This document shows positions 11,037 to 23,110 of a DNA stretch of 64,000 bases, piece by piece. The stretch comes from Cervus elaphus (lineage: Eukaryota > Chordata > Mammalia > Artiodactyla > Cervidae). Both the position numbers and the translations under genes were made by a program. The stretch's first letter is position 1; the number at the start of each line of letters is the position of its first letter. The notes under the pieces were generated by a model. It saw only the letters and a program-made list of their open reading frames with translations. It was not told the DNA's origin and searched no databases. Location of the stretch: assembly GCF_910594005.1 (NCBI RefSeq), contig NC_057825.1:49879037-49943036 (forward strand). Direction: 5' to 3'.

Positions 11037-12695
11037 ATCCTCTACAGACACATAAACAATTGAGAGGAGAGGAGAATGAGATAGTGTTTACCAAATCTGA
11101 AAATCATCTGGAGCTTTTGAGAAAAACAGACTCTTTGATCCCAGCTATGGAGTTTCAGCTTAACTAGGTCTTGATGGGATCTAGATATTTGTTTTTGTTG
11201 TGTGTGTGTATGTGTGTGTGTGTGTGTGTGTTTAGTTTCAGCTGATTCTGATGGCTAACCTGGTGTGTTAAACTATAGGCAGGGTTTCTAATTCTAACCT
11301 TAATCTTGTCTAACTCTGTGATATCAATCTAGGCACTTAATTTTGAGGGTCTCAGATTTCCCCATTTGAGAAATGACAGTACCAAAGTAGATGGTGCTGA
11401 GTTGGTGTGCACCCATCAGTCATGGGGTTTACCTGGCTGAGGTCACTTCCTGGGTCTTAACTGATTCCTCATCCTGGGAGTAGAGTGTGTATTTTTTTCC
11501 CCAAATATATTACCTTGTATCTTTCATACTTATGGTCCCTGTCACACTATCTGGAAGGGTCCTCTCGCGTGGGGATTCTCCCTGTGGGCTGGGTGGGCAC
11601 ACAACGAGAGAAAATGAATGGCTGGTGCTATCGCCCACAGGCAAGCGTGGTCGAGAGGCCTCTGTGGAGCACAGATGGTGGTAGGTGGCTGAGGGTGTGT
11701 GTAGGGGGCTTTCTCGAGAAGCCTGTGGGCCAGCATCAGCTGTGGCCCTGCCTCTTGCCAGTTTTTCGCCTACGGATCCTCCTTGGTTTCTGAGCCACAC
11801 CTCAGGTGTGCTAAAAGCTTGTGATTCATTAGACAAGTTTTCTGTGTCCTCTTCTTCGATGGGGAGCTGGTAGGAATTTTTCTAGCTAGACAGTCAGCTC
11901 CCTCTTCCTTAACCACTATGGATAAAGAGTCATTGAGGCTCAGTATTTAAAAAGATAATAATTTTGTTCTCCATTTTGCTTCCTGACTGTACTTCATGGG
12001 AAGAAGTTGTTTGTGGAACCAGCAGTGCTGAACTGGGCTGCAAAGTGGATCAAAAGATGAGCCACTTATCCAGAATGAGACCCAGAAGCCAAACCTGATC
12101 AGTGTGGGGTCCTCCCACCTGCCTCCTAGTCCCTTGTGGATGTCCTCCCTTCTCAGCAGCAGTGCTCCCCTGGGATTCTGCAAGAGGATGAAGCCCTAAC
12201 ACCTTGAGACATCTATAACGTGTAAGGGATTCATTTCACCCCTATAACTCTAGAATGGTATTATTTATGTACCATCCATGGTAGAATTGAAAGTCATTCA
12301 AATCACTTTATGTGTTCTGAGGATCAAAGAGGAACCTAGCTGAGAAAGACCTATGTCTGCTCCCCAGGGCCCCGAGAGACACCACATTAGGACATTATTC
12401 CCTGAGGACTGTAGTGCTTTCTTTCACAATCATGACTCTTCCTCCCAATGGCACCCTATCCCTTCCTCCTTCCCCACCCCAACATCATCACTGCCCCAAC
12501 AACCCCACACCTTCCTGCAAGTTCTCAGAGGCTGTACAGTGCAGAAAGGAGGAGACCTTGAATAGCACTCCCAGAATAGGGAAGGTTTAGCAGGGTAGAG
12601 AGTAGAAAGAGAGACGAAAACTAAAGGAAAGGACTGAGAAAGAGAATCGAGAATAAGACTGGCTTGTACTGACAAAGAGCAAGAAGTTGGGCCCG
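11037..12695. other. Unassigned sequence with a (TG)n tract
   Basis: A (TG)n microsatellite lies at about 11199-11231. The rest, including the moderately GC-rich stretch at 11540-11800 that has overlapping short frames on both strands, shows no recognisable protein family or repeat. Confidence 0.4.
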
Positions 12696-12705
12696 ATCCA
12701 TGACA

Positions 12706-12937
12706 TAGGCCTTCTCAGATGGCTCAGTGGTGAAGAACCCACCGGCCAATGCAGGACACATATGAGATGCTGGTTCGATCCCTGGGTCAGGAAGATCTCC
12801 TGGAGAAAGAAATGGCAACCCACTCCAGTATTCTTGCCTGGGAAATCCCATGGACAAAGGAGCCTGCTGGGCTACAGTCCATGGGGTCACAAAGAGTCAA
12901 ACGTGACTTAGCCACTAAACAACAAGAACAACAACAA
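12706..12937 (+). repeat. Bov-tA SINE with perfect target-site duplication
   Basis: A forward copy with an AAC/ACA-rich tail. The 10-base duplication ATCCATGACA flanks it (12696-12705 and 12938-12947). Confidence 0.95.
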
Positions 12938-12947
12938 ATCCATGACA

Positions 12948-14944
12948 CACTTCCTAACTAGTGGCCTAACTGGATTCTGCCTGGCATCTGAGGCTGCAAG
13001 ACTGAGGTGGACAGGCACTGCCTCTGCCCTCGTGGGGCTTGCATTTGAGCAGGGAAACATTGCATCAAATGGTCACCCAAATGCATCATTATCAATGTCA
13101 AAATGACAGTATGTGCTAGCTGCTGTGAGAGCATAAAACGGGGGGGCCCTGGGATAGTCAGGGGAGCCTGGGAAAGCTTTCCTGAAGATGGTCCATTTCA
13201 GGAGAGACTTCAAGGATGAGTAGATACACACAGACATGAGGATCACAGTGGGAGTTAAAGTACTCCCAGGGGAATAAACAGGAGCCTGAGTAAGTGGATT
13301 TTTCAGTGAGAGTCAAAGAGGAGTAGGAAGGAGGGCAAGGTTGCTTCAGTCTTTGTTTCCTTTTGTGTAAATTCCAGAAGGAATCTACTGAGGGGGCTGT
13401 CTCAATACTTCTCATCAAACCCAGGTAAATGTAGAATTAAGTTTATGCTTTGAAGTGGCTGCAGTCTGCACTGAAAAATGGGCAGTAAGCCAGCGTCTGT
13501 GCAAAAGCTCTAAGCCCACAGAGCCCAGCGCTTGCTTTTCTGGAAACTTCTACCACACTGTGAGTTGGAGTGGCAGCTGTTGCCCATGATTGTGTCCATG
13601 CCAGGCAGTTTTACTTATAGCCCTGGCCCTCAAATATAAGCAAGCACAGACTGGCACAATTTTAAAGCAAAATTACAACCCAAGAATGGAAAGTGGATGG
13701 ATGGGTATAGAATGTTATCAGCTCTAAAGAGATCTCTGCTTCTTTTTGTAAATTTCCTTTTAAATTTGTATTTAAACTTTGCAAACCTTTTCTACCTCTT
13801 CTTATTTCATTTGATAGCTACACGCCACCTCCCTTTTACAGGAGACAAAATTATGTTATGGCAAAATTAAATAACTTATCAAAGTTCACAAGACCATATT
13901 CTTTAGTTTTCCTCACTGGTTCTTATTCAAGAGTAACACTCTAATTAGGATTCACACCTTCCATTTAGAGAAAAATAGCAAGAAAAGTGAAATCAGAAAG
14001 TCCAGAAAGACAAATCTAAGACAAGATTTGGCCTAATTTCTTACACATTCTCCACCATCTCAACTCCTATATAATGAAAATTTATATCCTCAAGAATAAT
14101 CCCATGCTGCCTTGTAAATCATTGAAGAAAGATTTAATTTAGTTCAGAGCCATTAAGTGTGTTTTATTGTACTCTGAATCATTGGTATGGGATACATATG
14201 ACAACTCTTAGGAGGCTAGACTATCACAATAAAAAGAGAAAATCAATTTTCAGCTTTTTTTATATATATAAACTGTGATCACTATACTAGTCCATTACCA
14301 GAAACTGAAAAACACATCCAGAAGCAGTCCAGATGTTGGAAATACCAGAGGCTCTTTAACTAGTCTGTAATGCTTTGCTGAAAAGTATGACTTTTCTAGA
14401 CCATCTTTAAAGTAGCAAAGTGCACACAAGTGAGAGATCTATGTATTCCCATGCAGCAATGAAAGAAATAGCTGTCTCCTAAAGACCCAGATAATTCTAG
14501 CCTTCAACAACTCGATACAGCCTACAATATAAACTGGTTTTCACACAAGAGCTTCCCTAAGAAAATATAATTTACCAAAAAATGAACAAAGTCTGGAGGG
14601 GATATTGACATGACAGTAGTTAACTCTGCTTACCAAAGGACTTAATAATTAAATGTCAGCTACCCTGGTATATTTAGGTGATTGTTTATGAGGCTTTGGC
14701 AGTTTGAAAATTAGAGTGAATGGGTAAGTGGAGGGCAAAGAAATGTACTTGCAAGCTACTGCCAAGAAAAATTATCTTTGAAAATGTAAGCTCCCCTCCC
14801 CCAACAAACACAAGCTTATAATGACCTGCAAGTTCTCAATCCAATCTATGCTGACATCTGAGGTGCCCCTCTAGTAGACATTGACTGTTTTGTTGTCAGT
14901 AGAATGACATAGGTTTCAATATGAAGGAAAAGCATAAGTCTAGG
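12948..14944. other. Old repeat remnants and unique sequence
   Basis: About 13010-13230 resembles the same kind of ancient dispersed repeat as at 10165 (for example TGGGGCTTGCATTTGAGCAG and a later GGAGAGACTTCAAGGATGAG). About 13790-13940 has a MIR-like order of motifs. The remainder to 14944 is unassigned AT-rich sequence. Confidence 0.35.
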
Positions 14945-14961
14945 GAAATTCGTTTATATCT

Positions 14962-15300
14962 TTTTTTAAGAAAAAACTTTTCTATTTTGTATCAGGGTAT
15001 AGCCAATTAACAATGTTGTGACAGTTTCAAGTGAACAGTGAAGGAACTCAGCCATACATGCACATGTGCTGTACAGTAGGTCCTTGTTGGTTATCCATTT
15101 TAAATATAGCAGTGTGTACATGTCCATCCCAAACGTCCTATCTCTTCCACCCATCCATCCCCCAGGCAACCATAAGTTCATTCTCTAAGTCTGTGAGTCT
15201 CTTTCTGTTCTGTAAGTTTGTTTGTACCATTTCTTTTTAGATTCCATGTATAAGGGATATCACAGGATATTTCTCCTTCTCTGTCTGACTGACTTCACGT
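14962..15300 (-). mobile_element. L1 LINE 3' end with target-site duplication
   Basis: This is the 3' untranslated end of an artiodactyl L1 in reverse orientation, starting with a T-rich tail and reading through the typical GGGTATAGCCAATTAACAATG and CAGTAGGTCCTTGTTGG. A 17-base imperfect duplication (GAAATTCGTTTATATCT at 14945-14961 and GAAATTAGTTTATATCT at 15301-15317) brackets it. It is 5'-truncated, so no ORF remains. Confidence 0.88.
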
Positions 15301-15317
15301 GAAATTAGTTTATATCT

Positions 15318-16968
15318 AACAGGAAGAGAGGGAGCCTCTCCATTCTGCCTTTGCCCATGCAAGGTTGAGAAATGTATTTGTAGAGTATATAGTGGTGATA
15401 GAGTATATAGTGGCAATGGTAGTGATATGACATATGTATGTTTATACTGAGACTGAGAAATGTCCCCAGTTAGTTGGATCCAATTGTATAGAGTAATATT
15501 GAGATGAGTCGTCTTCTGACCACAGATTATAAAACAATGAGCACATTTCTATATCCTCAAAATGTCACTTTCCTTTTTCATGAAGTGGAGATATGAGGAA
15601 TAACCACTTCAGAGAGTTTTCTTGAGTGGTAAGTAACATAAGAGTATACAGTTAACACTAAATGAGTATCTGGGAGAAAATCCCATTTAAGGATCAGATT
15701 AAAATGGTTTCAAGCCTTGGAGGGTCTCATCTGGCAAATGTTTGGTATCAGACTGATCTACAAGAGAGTCATTTTGTGCATGCTCTCTGCCTTGTAAATG
15801 GAAGACTTTCCCTTTTAAATTGAATTCCACTGTAATATGAATCACAGAGGACCACTGGGGAAAAGACTTTTTGAAATATCATTGGTTACATCTTATCAGC
15901 AAGTAGTATGTTGATGCATAATTACTTATCATTACTGAAATACATCATTTCAAAAAGTATTTCCCAACTGCTTCTTTTCCTCTTATAAATGTATTATTCA
16001 TATCTATATAAATAACAGTTCACCATATTCTTTTAAAGAAATCCATTGATTCTAGTAGGTTATTAGACACATGTAACTGTCGCTCAGGCAATAATCTTGA
16101 AACGCCTCACTCAGGATTTCTGGAAACTAACTCTGCGGATGAAGGATGAACAAAAATACCATTCCATCTGTTAGCCAAACTGACTGCACCAAATAATTTG
16201 GGACTTAATTACAGAGTTGGTTACATTTTCAAAATGTGATTTCTAAAGGCTGGACATTTTATTTAAATATCTTTGTGTTTATTTCCTCCAAGGACCATCA
16301 GTGGTGGTTACAAATTTCAGTTTTAGAACCACTCGCTCTTAAGGACCCAAAGGTTAGGCTCTAGGGTTAGGATTAAGGTGTAGCAGGAAATGGGAATAAT
16401 TATGGTCTCCTTTGGCTTTCCACCTTTTCTTTGCCCCTCCTCCCAACCTGAACTAGTTGTGAGCGGCTCCACATTATCTCACTTACAAACAGATGATCAG
16501 ATAGAAATGCAGACACCCAGTTGACTTTGAATTTCAGATGAACAACAATTGCTAGTTTAAGTATGTCACATGCAGTATTTGAGACATAGTTACATTAAAT
16601 ATAATTCATTGTTTATCTGAAACTCAAATTTAGCTGGATGTTCTGTGTTTGTATTTACTAAATCTGGCAACCCAACCTCCAGGACAACTATTTTGTCAAG
16701 ATATTTGTTTGAAAAATAGTATCAAAGTCATAGATATGTTAATTGAAAAGTCCTAAAGACCAAACGCTTCAAGATCTCCAAAAATGAACCTCTTTTGGTC
16801 GTACTTTGGGCACATTTGAAAGATGGTTAGAGAGATGTTTCAGGTGGGAAAGCCTTTCTTTGGTACCTAAGTTTAGAACATAGAGGTGGCATTGATTCCT
16901 TGTACTCATAAGCCTGGTGGAGGGAGAGTGGGAGGGAGGAAGGAAATAAGATTAAACCTAGTAAGTGT
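15318..16968. other. Unassigned, mostly unique AT-rich sequence
   Basis: No gene or recognisable young repeat. A small tandem GAGTATATAGTGG unit occurs near 15385-15412. Confidence 0.4.
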
Positions 16969-16969
16969 T

Positions 16970-17620
16970 GTATTTTATTTTCTATTTTTTAATTTAATTT
17001 TTATTTTATATTAGAGTTGGTTTGCAATGTTGTGTTTGGTTTCATGTGTCCAGCGAAGTGACTCAGTTATTCATTTGTTGCTACTGCTGTTGTTCTCAGC
17101 TGCTTCAGTTGAGCTGGAGTCTCTGAGACCCTGTGGATGATACCCCATCAGGCTCCTCCGTCCATGGGATTTTCCAACTGCAATACTGGAGAGGGTTGCC
17201 ATTTTCTTCTCCAGGGGATCTTCCTGACCTAGGAATCGAACTTGCATCTCCTTTCTGACTCTTTCTCATATAAGTTATCCCAGAATATTAAGCACAATTC
17301 CCTGTGCTATACAGTAGGTCCTTGTTGATTATCTATTTTATATATAGTGGTGTGTATGTTAGTCCCAAACTCCTAATTTATCCCTCTCCCCACCTTTCCT
17401 CTTTGATAGCCATAAGTTTGTTTTCTAAATCTGTGAGTCTATTTCTGTTTTGTAATAAGTTCATTTGTATAATTTTTTTTATTAGATTCCACATATAAGT
17501 GATATCATATAGTATTTGTCCTGGTCTGACTTACTTCACTTAGCATGATAATCTCTAGATGCATCCATGTTGCTGCAAATGGCTTTATTTATTTTTACTG
17601 GCTGATTAATATTCTATATT
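16970..17620 (-). mobile_element. L1 LINE 3' end, interrupted by a SINE
   Basis: Reverse-oriented L1 3' sequence. The left part (about 16970-17071) and the right part (about 17263-17620, with CTATACAGTAGGTCCTTGTT and the GATGCATCCATGTTGCTGC motif) are split by a Bov-tA at 17072-17262. The L1 therefore predates the SINE. Confidence 0.87.
17072..17262 (-). repeat. Bov-tA SINE nested in L1
   Basis: A diverged reverse copy (CAGGCTCCTCCGTCCATGGG, CTCCAGGGGATCTTCCTGAC) whose tRNA-derived end is truncated at about 17258. Confidence 0.9.
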
Positions 17621-17871
17621 TTCAAATTTTAATCATCAATAGCAACAGTATAAGCAGAGAGGGAAGAACGCTAACTTGCCAACAGATCCTTTTGGTTACT
17701 CAGCCAAAAGTCATGGAATTGTTCTTGACTCTTAACTCTTCTTGACTATTTCTTTCACATTCCAAATCCAATCTAACAGTAAGTGTTGTCAACTCTATCT
17801 TCAAAAATAAAGGCAGAGGCTGTCCACTTCCTACAACCTCTAGTTTTGTCCAGGATGCCATAATTCCTTTT

Positions 17872-18113
17872 TTTATTTAAAGTTTTCTATTGAAGTATAG
17901 TTGATTTACAATGTTGTCTTAGTTTCAGATACACAGTAATGTGATTCAGTTATACATACATATATATGTTTTTCAGGTTAGTTTTCATTACAGGCTGTTA
18001 CAAGATACTAGATACAGTTCCCTGTGCTATAGAGTAAATCCTCATTTATCTGTTTTGTGTATAGTGGTCTCTATCTGTTAATCCCATACTCCTAAATTAT
18101 CCCCCCTCTAGTT
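17872..18113 (-). mobile_element. L1 LINE 3' end
   Basis: A second reverse L1 3' fragment, with TTTTCTATTGAAGTATAGTTG near its start and CCCTGTGCTATAGAGTAAATC further in. Confidence 0.85.
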
Positions 18114-18245
18114 TTTTTTTTTTTTTTTTAATTGGAGGACAATTGTTTTACAATATGGTCTTGGTTCCTAGCATACAACAACTTGAATCAGCCATAAGCA
18201 TGCATATTTTCCCTCCCTCCTGAGCCTCCCTGCTACCATCCCCAA
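18114..18245 (-). mobile_element. L1 LINE 3' end, adjacent younger copy
   Basis: Starts with a T run at 18114-18129, then AATTGGAGGACAATTG and ACAACAACTTGAATCAGCC, the typical 3' end of a younger bovid L1. It is placed end to end with the preceding fragment. Confidence 0.78.
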
Positions 18246-18379
18246 TCCCACCTCTCTGTCTTACTGAATTATTGCAGTAGCCTCCTGCTCTGGTTTCTCT
18301 GAGCTTCAGCCGTTCCCCTTTTCAGTTTACCCCTCACACAGCCTCCTGACTGATCTTGTTGAAACCTGTTCAGACCGCT

Positions 18380-18885
18380 CAGTGGTTTCCATCTCACCAG
18401 GCAGAGTCCTAACAGTGTCCTGTAGGGTCAGTCCTGCCCTCCTTCATTGTACCACTCTGAGCTCAACTCCTACAATGCCTCCCATCACACTTTTCCGGCC
18501 ACACTGGTCCTCCACTGTATCAGGTAAACCCCTGCCAAGGAAACTTTACGTTCTGTCCCCTCTGCTGGCAGCAAGTATCTGCTTGATTTGCTCCCTCAGC
18601 TCCTTCAAGGTTTCATTCAAATGTTTCCTTCACAGTCATTTTAACCCTCCCCACTCCCTTTCTTATTTTGTTCTTTTCTTCGTGGCGTGCATCATTGACT
18701 GTACCCTGCCTTTTCCCTGTTTGTTGTGTGACTGCGTGTCTTTCCCACTAAAATGTTAATTCTGAAGCTTCTTGATTTTATGTTGTTGCTCTTTTTTTGG
18801 GGGGGGTCATAGTTATATCTTAGTGCATGGTGCCTGCCACATCCAAAGTACTCCATAAGTATTTGTTGGATGAATGAATGAACTC
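18380..18885 (+). mobile_element. L2 LINE 3' end
   Basis: The order of motifs is that of the ancient mammalian L2 3' region: CTCCCTCAGCTCCTTCAAGG, later CCACTAAAATGTTAATTC, ending in ATAAGTATTTGTTGGATGAA. The 125-residue open frame across it is a by-product and not a gene. Confidence 0.8.
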
Positions 18886-19289
18886 TTAACAGTTTTTGAT
18901 GAATTTGTTTTATGGATTAGACCCCTACCTGCAAATAACAGAATCATAGGAGATTGAGCTATAGGACTGGTCTGTTGTGAAGGCAGGGTCCTAGATCTGC
19001 AGAAGATCTAGGGCACTATGACAGGGCATGAAAAGACCAAGACAACAAGGGAATGGATGGACAGGCAGATCAATATGAGGGCTTTGAATGTCTGAGGAAG
19101 TAATAGGGACACTTTAGAGTTTGGCCAAGTAATGTACATTTTGCAGTATTGGATTCCAAAATAGTCATTTGTCTCATACCTGAGCATCAGTAGTCTCCAC
19201 TGTGGGGCTCCTGTATCATCACCAGGATCTGGGAAGAAAATCAGATCATTAAAAGTCCGATCTCCTCTGGGCCATGGGGATCATTCCCA
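18886..19289. other. Unassigned spacer between L2 fragments
   Basis: No gene or repeat is recognised. Confidence 0.4.
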
Positions 19290-19760
19290 CATTGTCCTAT
19301 GACCACCAATCCCCTGAGTGTCTTTCTCCCGTGCTGCTTCTCTCTTGCCTTCTCCTCTGTGCTCCTCTCTTCTCAGTTCCCAGGCCTCTTACAACATTGC
19401 TTCCAGGAAGATCTTCCTAAAAAACAAATCAAGTCATAGCACTGGCCAGCTTTCAGACTGCCATGTTCTCCCTGTTGGGGGTGAGGCCCAGTCAGCCTGC
19501 CTCCCCATCCTTGCTTCCCTTCATCCCTTGAGTCCTTCCAGGCTAGCCTCCCCGGGTCTCTGCTCAGTGCACGCATCCCTTCAGCACTCTCTAGAATGGC
19601 CCTCATTTCCTTGGGAACATCTCAGTTCTCAAAACTCAACTCTCAAGCAGCTGCCTTAGTGAATTTTAAAAATTTCTCCTGAAGTCACTGATTAGTGTTT
19701 TCCTCTAGGATCTCGCAGCACGTTACACAGACCTCTGGCTTAGCACTTACTATACCATAA
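19290..19760 (+). mobile_element. L2 LINE fragment
   Basis: Diverged L2-like sequence (cytosine-rich coding-side text followed by TTCTCAAAACTCAACTCTCAAGCAG and TAGCACTTACTATACC-type motifs). Weaker than the copy at 18380. Confidence 0.55.
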
Positions 19761-20159
19761 TGTCTTGTTGGTGTATCTTCTCCCCCAGCAGACTGGGAGG
19801 CTGCATCTTTGGGTCTCTCCCACCAAATGGAGCGTATAGAAGTTATATGGTGAGTGTATAGCACATGACTTACTTTGGAAGCTTCGAAGAAATCTAGTCT
19901 TGCTCCTGAACGCATAGTTCTCTGGCTTCGCTTTTCTTGGTCCTTCCTGAGAACCTCCCCCCCAAGTCAAACTCCAGGACCTCTTGTTCATGTACAGATG
20001 TGTTGGTTGAACCCTGTCCCACAGCTGGAAGGGGCAAAGGGTTTTTCCCGTGGTAACCTTTCTGTTGATGATACCACAAGGGAAGATAACATCGACCTGC
20101 TGCTTCCTCTCAGATTTGCCACATTGGTCAAATCGTGTCATTACGTGTTGTCAGGCTTT
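19761..20159. other. Unassigned sequence
   Basis: No gene or repeat is recognised. Open frames on both strands overlap one another without family resemblance. Confidence 0.4.
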
Positions 20160-20535
20160 GAGAGAAAGCATCCTTCATTTTAATTTTTTGCATGATTAAA
20201 GCCATTCAATTACCATTCAATTTAATTAAATGGCTTTTATGATTTAATTTTAGTGAGGGGGAAAAATGATCCGTCATTAAAATGATGATTGAATGATGAT
20301 TTTTTTTTTTTTTATTGCAGTAGATAACAGGAAAGAGCCTTTGAGATAAGTTTTGTAATAAAAAATCCTTCTGGTAGTCAGTAAAATGTGTTATCGGTAA
20401 TGAAAAAGGAGTTGTTGATATTGTTAATTAATAAGTGATGAATTAGCGTGGAGCCTGACACCTCATTTACCCCAGTAACATTACCCCGGGAAATTACAGA
20501 GGATGTGAGGCTGTCACTCTTCATGAAATTTTTCC
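20160..20535. promoter_or_regulatory. Candidate conserved non-coding element
   Basis: A clean AT-rich, repeat-free block with several homeodomain-type TAATTA/ATTAAT motifs and a 9-base perfect inverted repeat, AAAGCCATT (20198-20206) and AATGGCTTT (20229-20237), extended imperfectly outwards. It also holds near-tandem ATGATGATTGAATGATGATT units near 20280. The look is that of developmental enhancers in introns of neural genes, but this is an inference from composition only. Confidence 0.35.
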
Positions 20536-20537
20536 TT

Positions 20538-20640
20538 GAAAGAGAGAAAGAACGAGCGTAAGAGCAAGAGCGAGAGTGCTCACGCGAGAGAGAAAGAAAA
20601 AGAGAGGGAGGGAGGGAGGGAGAGAGGGAAAGAAGAGGGA
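20538..20640. repeat. GA-rich simple repeat
   Basis: An impure GAGA/GGGA purine tract, strongly strand-asymmetric. Confidence 0.9.
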
Positions 20641-21125
20641 TATGTAAGCTTTTAAAGTAGAAATTCTAAATTGTAGTTTAGCGCTCAAGCAAAACTAATC
20701 AGAGAAAATACATGGCCTGCATTGAGGCATGTTGTAGAAATATCAGAATTTATTTAATAGCATATATTTTTCTCTCTTTTTTAAAATTAAGAATTGATAC
20801 GTTCAGTTGTATGTCACAATATTTTCTTCATTGTGAATTTCATTAGGAGACTTTTTTTCTGCAACATCCTTTGGGATGCTGAATACTAACTTGGTAACGA
20901 GGATAAAATTTTAGGCAATTAATGTTGGGATTCTTTTTTAAGGAAGACTATTAAAAGTGTGTATATTTTTAATATAGCTTACTGGAGCTTTTGTTTTCTA
21001 GTCCAGGAAGAGAGTGTCTTATAACCAAGAAATGCTTGGCTATTTGGCTTTCAGGTCTGACAATTCTCTGACACTGAGTAGTCTGCAGTTCCATTGCATT
21101 CTGACATTACCTGGCGTTAACGTAG
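20641..21125. other. Unassigned AT-rich sequence
   Basis: No gene or repeat is recognised. Confidence 0.4.
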
Positions 21126-21129
21126 ACCC

Positions 21130-21785
21130 AAGTTGAGGGTGAAGTCCTTCACAATACTGCCGTCACTGAGACACCAGCTTCACATCTCAGGGCCACCTGC
21201 ACTTCTGACCAAGGGGATAAAACATTGTGTGTTCCCATACTTTACCAGGGGCAATAATTTCCTAGAACACTCACAGGGTTCACTGAAAGTTGCTACACTT
21301 AATATTGCAGTTTTATTATGAAGTCTACACCTCGTGAACAATCTAATGGAGGAAACCCATAGGACAAGGTCTGGGAAGGGTGGGGATGCAGAGTCATCGT
21401 GCCTCTCCGGGGTCTGGATGCATCATTCTGCCAACACACCACTGTGTTCACCAGCGAGGAAGCTCTTGTTATCCAGAGTTCTTACTTGGATTTTATTATG
21501 TAGACATGATTGATTACATCATTGGCCGTGTGATTGAACCTAATCTCTAGTCCCCCCACCTCCCTCCCTGGAGGTCAAGATGGCCCCAAATTCCAACCCT
21601 CTGATCATGTGATCAGTCTTTCTCATCACCAGCTACTATCCTGAAACTATGTGGGAACCCCACCAAGGGTTGCCTCATTAACATAAAAAGACACTCCTAT
21701 TGCTAAAGAAATTCAAGGGTTTGTGAAGCCCTTAGCCAGAAACCAGGGATCAAGATTAGATATGTTTTTATTGCACCACAGATGT
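21130..21785 (-). mobile_element. Old LTR-like element (ERVL-type solo LTR, family not assigned)
   Basis: On the minus strand the text follows the order of an old mammalian LTR: GTTAATGAGGCAACCC, then TCACACGGCCAATGATGTAA, then TCCTCGCTGGTGAACACAG, then a poly(A) signal context ATAATAAAAC near 21315, then a downstream segment containing GACGGCAGT. No internal retroviral sequence is seen next to it, so it is probably a solo LTR. The family name cannot be fixed by eye. Confidence 0.5.
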
Positions 21786-22626
21786 ATTTTATAAAAATGT
21801 CTCAGATTTGGCTTTTTGAGTAGCTATTAAATCAGATAACATAATCTTTTCCAGGTATCTCCTATGTGCTTTATCACCAGCCTTGGGAGGAGATGGGATC
21901 ATGGCAGTATAAGGCATAGTGCCTGCCTAAAGGTCTATTTCAGGAGACCAGCTCAACATGTGAACCCTACATGTTAGCTCAACATGTGAGCTTAACCCTA
22001 ATGTTAAGAACTACTCATGCTGAGCACTTTGCATATGTGTTTTCATTGTATCCTTATAACAACTTCATAAAATATAGTTCAGAAATGTAAGTGAAAACAC
22101 AGTATTAGATTCAAATGCAGGTTGTCCAATTCCAAAACTAAAATTTTCCATCAATCCACATTGTATTGGAACTGAGTTGTATCAAGAGGTAAAGAGTACT
22201 GGTACTGTTGCTATCAATTCAGAGAAAGGGAACTCAGTGAGGGTGGGGGGAGTCAGGGGAGACTTTGTGGGAAAAGTTGGACTTCACTGAGGCCTTGAAG
22301 AGTGTGTAGAAAATGGATTCCCAAGAGGAGAAAGCAGAGTACCTTCCTGATTAGAAGAACAAAATGAGTAAAGGGAGGGAGAAATAAGTTTGAGGTATTC
22401 ACGGGTGGATTAAATTTCTTTCCTGGGATATCTCTGGTTATCACGAACTCATCTTACTTGAATATACCTGCTGCATTCTGAAGCACTCCTCAGTACAAAA
22501 ATCTTTCTTGCCACCAGCCAGAAAGTGATACCTTTCTGGTATCAGAGCTCTCAGTTCTGCCCTCCATAGGACTAGTCTCCAGAGGAGTGAAGGTTTCTCT
22601 CTGGCTCTGAGCCTCTGCTTTTTCAC

Positions 22627-22629
<3 letters not shown>
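21786..22629. other. Old repeat remnants
   Basis: A MIR-like stretch (GAGCACTTTGCATATGTG, then CCTTATAACAACTTCATAAA) lies at about 22020-22080, and an ancient dispersed-repeat stretch lies at about 22235-22330. The rest is unassigned. Confidence 0.4.

Positions 22630-22657
<28 letters not shown>
22630..22657. repeat. (TG)n microsatellite
   Basis: A pure TG tract joined directly to the 3' side of the following reverse SINE, which suggests it grew out of the SINE tail. Confidence 0.93.
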
Positions 22658-22660
<3 letters not shown>

Positions 22661-22864
22661 AAGTTGCTTCAGTCGTGTGCAACTCTTTGAGACCCCATGG
22701 ACTGTAGCTCAGCAGGCTCCTCTGTCCATGGGACTTTCCAGGCAAGAATATTGGAGTGGGTTGCCATTTCCTTCTCCAGGAGATCTTCTCAAGCCAGAAA
22801 TCGAACCTGAGTCTCCTGCATTGGCAGGCAGATTCTTTACCAGTAGTGCCATCTGAGAAGCCCT
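22658..22864 (-). repeat. Bov-tA SINE
   Basis: A full reverse copy from GCTAAGTTGCTTCAGTCGTG to CATCTGAGAAGCCC. Confidence 0.93.
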
Positions 22865-22914
22865 TTCTTCTCTAGAGTAAATGAACCCAATCTTACCCAT
22901 ATTCTTCAGACTAC

Positions 22915-23110
22915 CTGGTTCTGAGAGCCTCTGTCACTCACGGTGTCTGAGTTGGGCAGTGGTTGAGAGTCTATTGTGACATCAGAGAGATTGGGATTTG
23001 AATTGCTGCCTGCCATTTACCACACATGGAAATGAATTCGTCTCTTTGAGTCTCAGTTTCTTCTTCTATAAAGCATGGATATTTAACTTCTTCAGAGATG
23101 GTGAAAATTA
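22915..23110 (+). repeat. MIR SINE
   Basis: MIR order is visible: GGTTGAGAGTCTATTGTGAC, GATTGGGATTTGAATTGCTG, ACTTGCCA-like text, then TCTTTGAGTCTCAGTTTCTTC and TATAAAGCATGG. Confidence 0.75.

Noticed and set aside
15031..15240. Short plus-strand frame with hydrophobic C-terminus
   Set aside because: It is translation of the L1 3' untranslated region. The same text recurs at 17304-17498 in another L1 copy.
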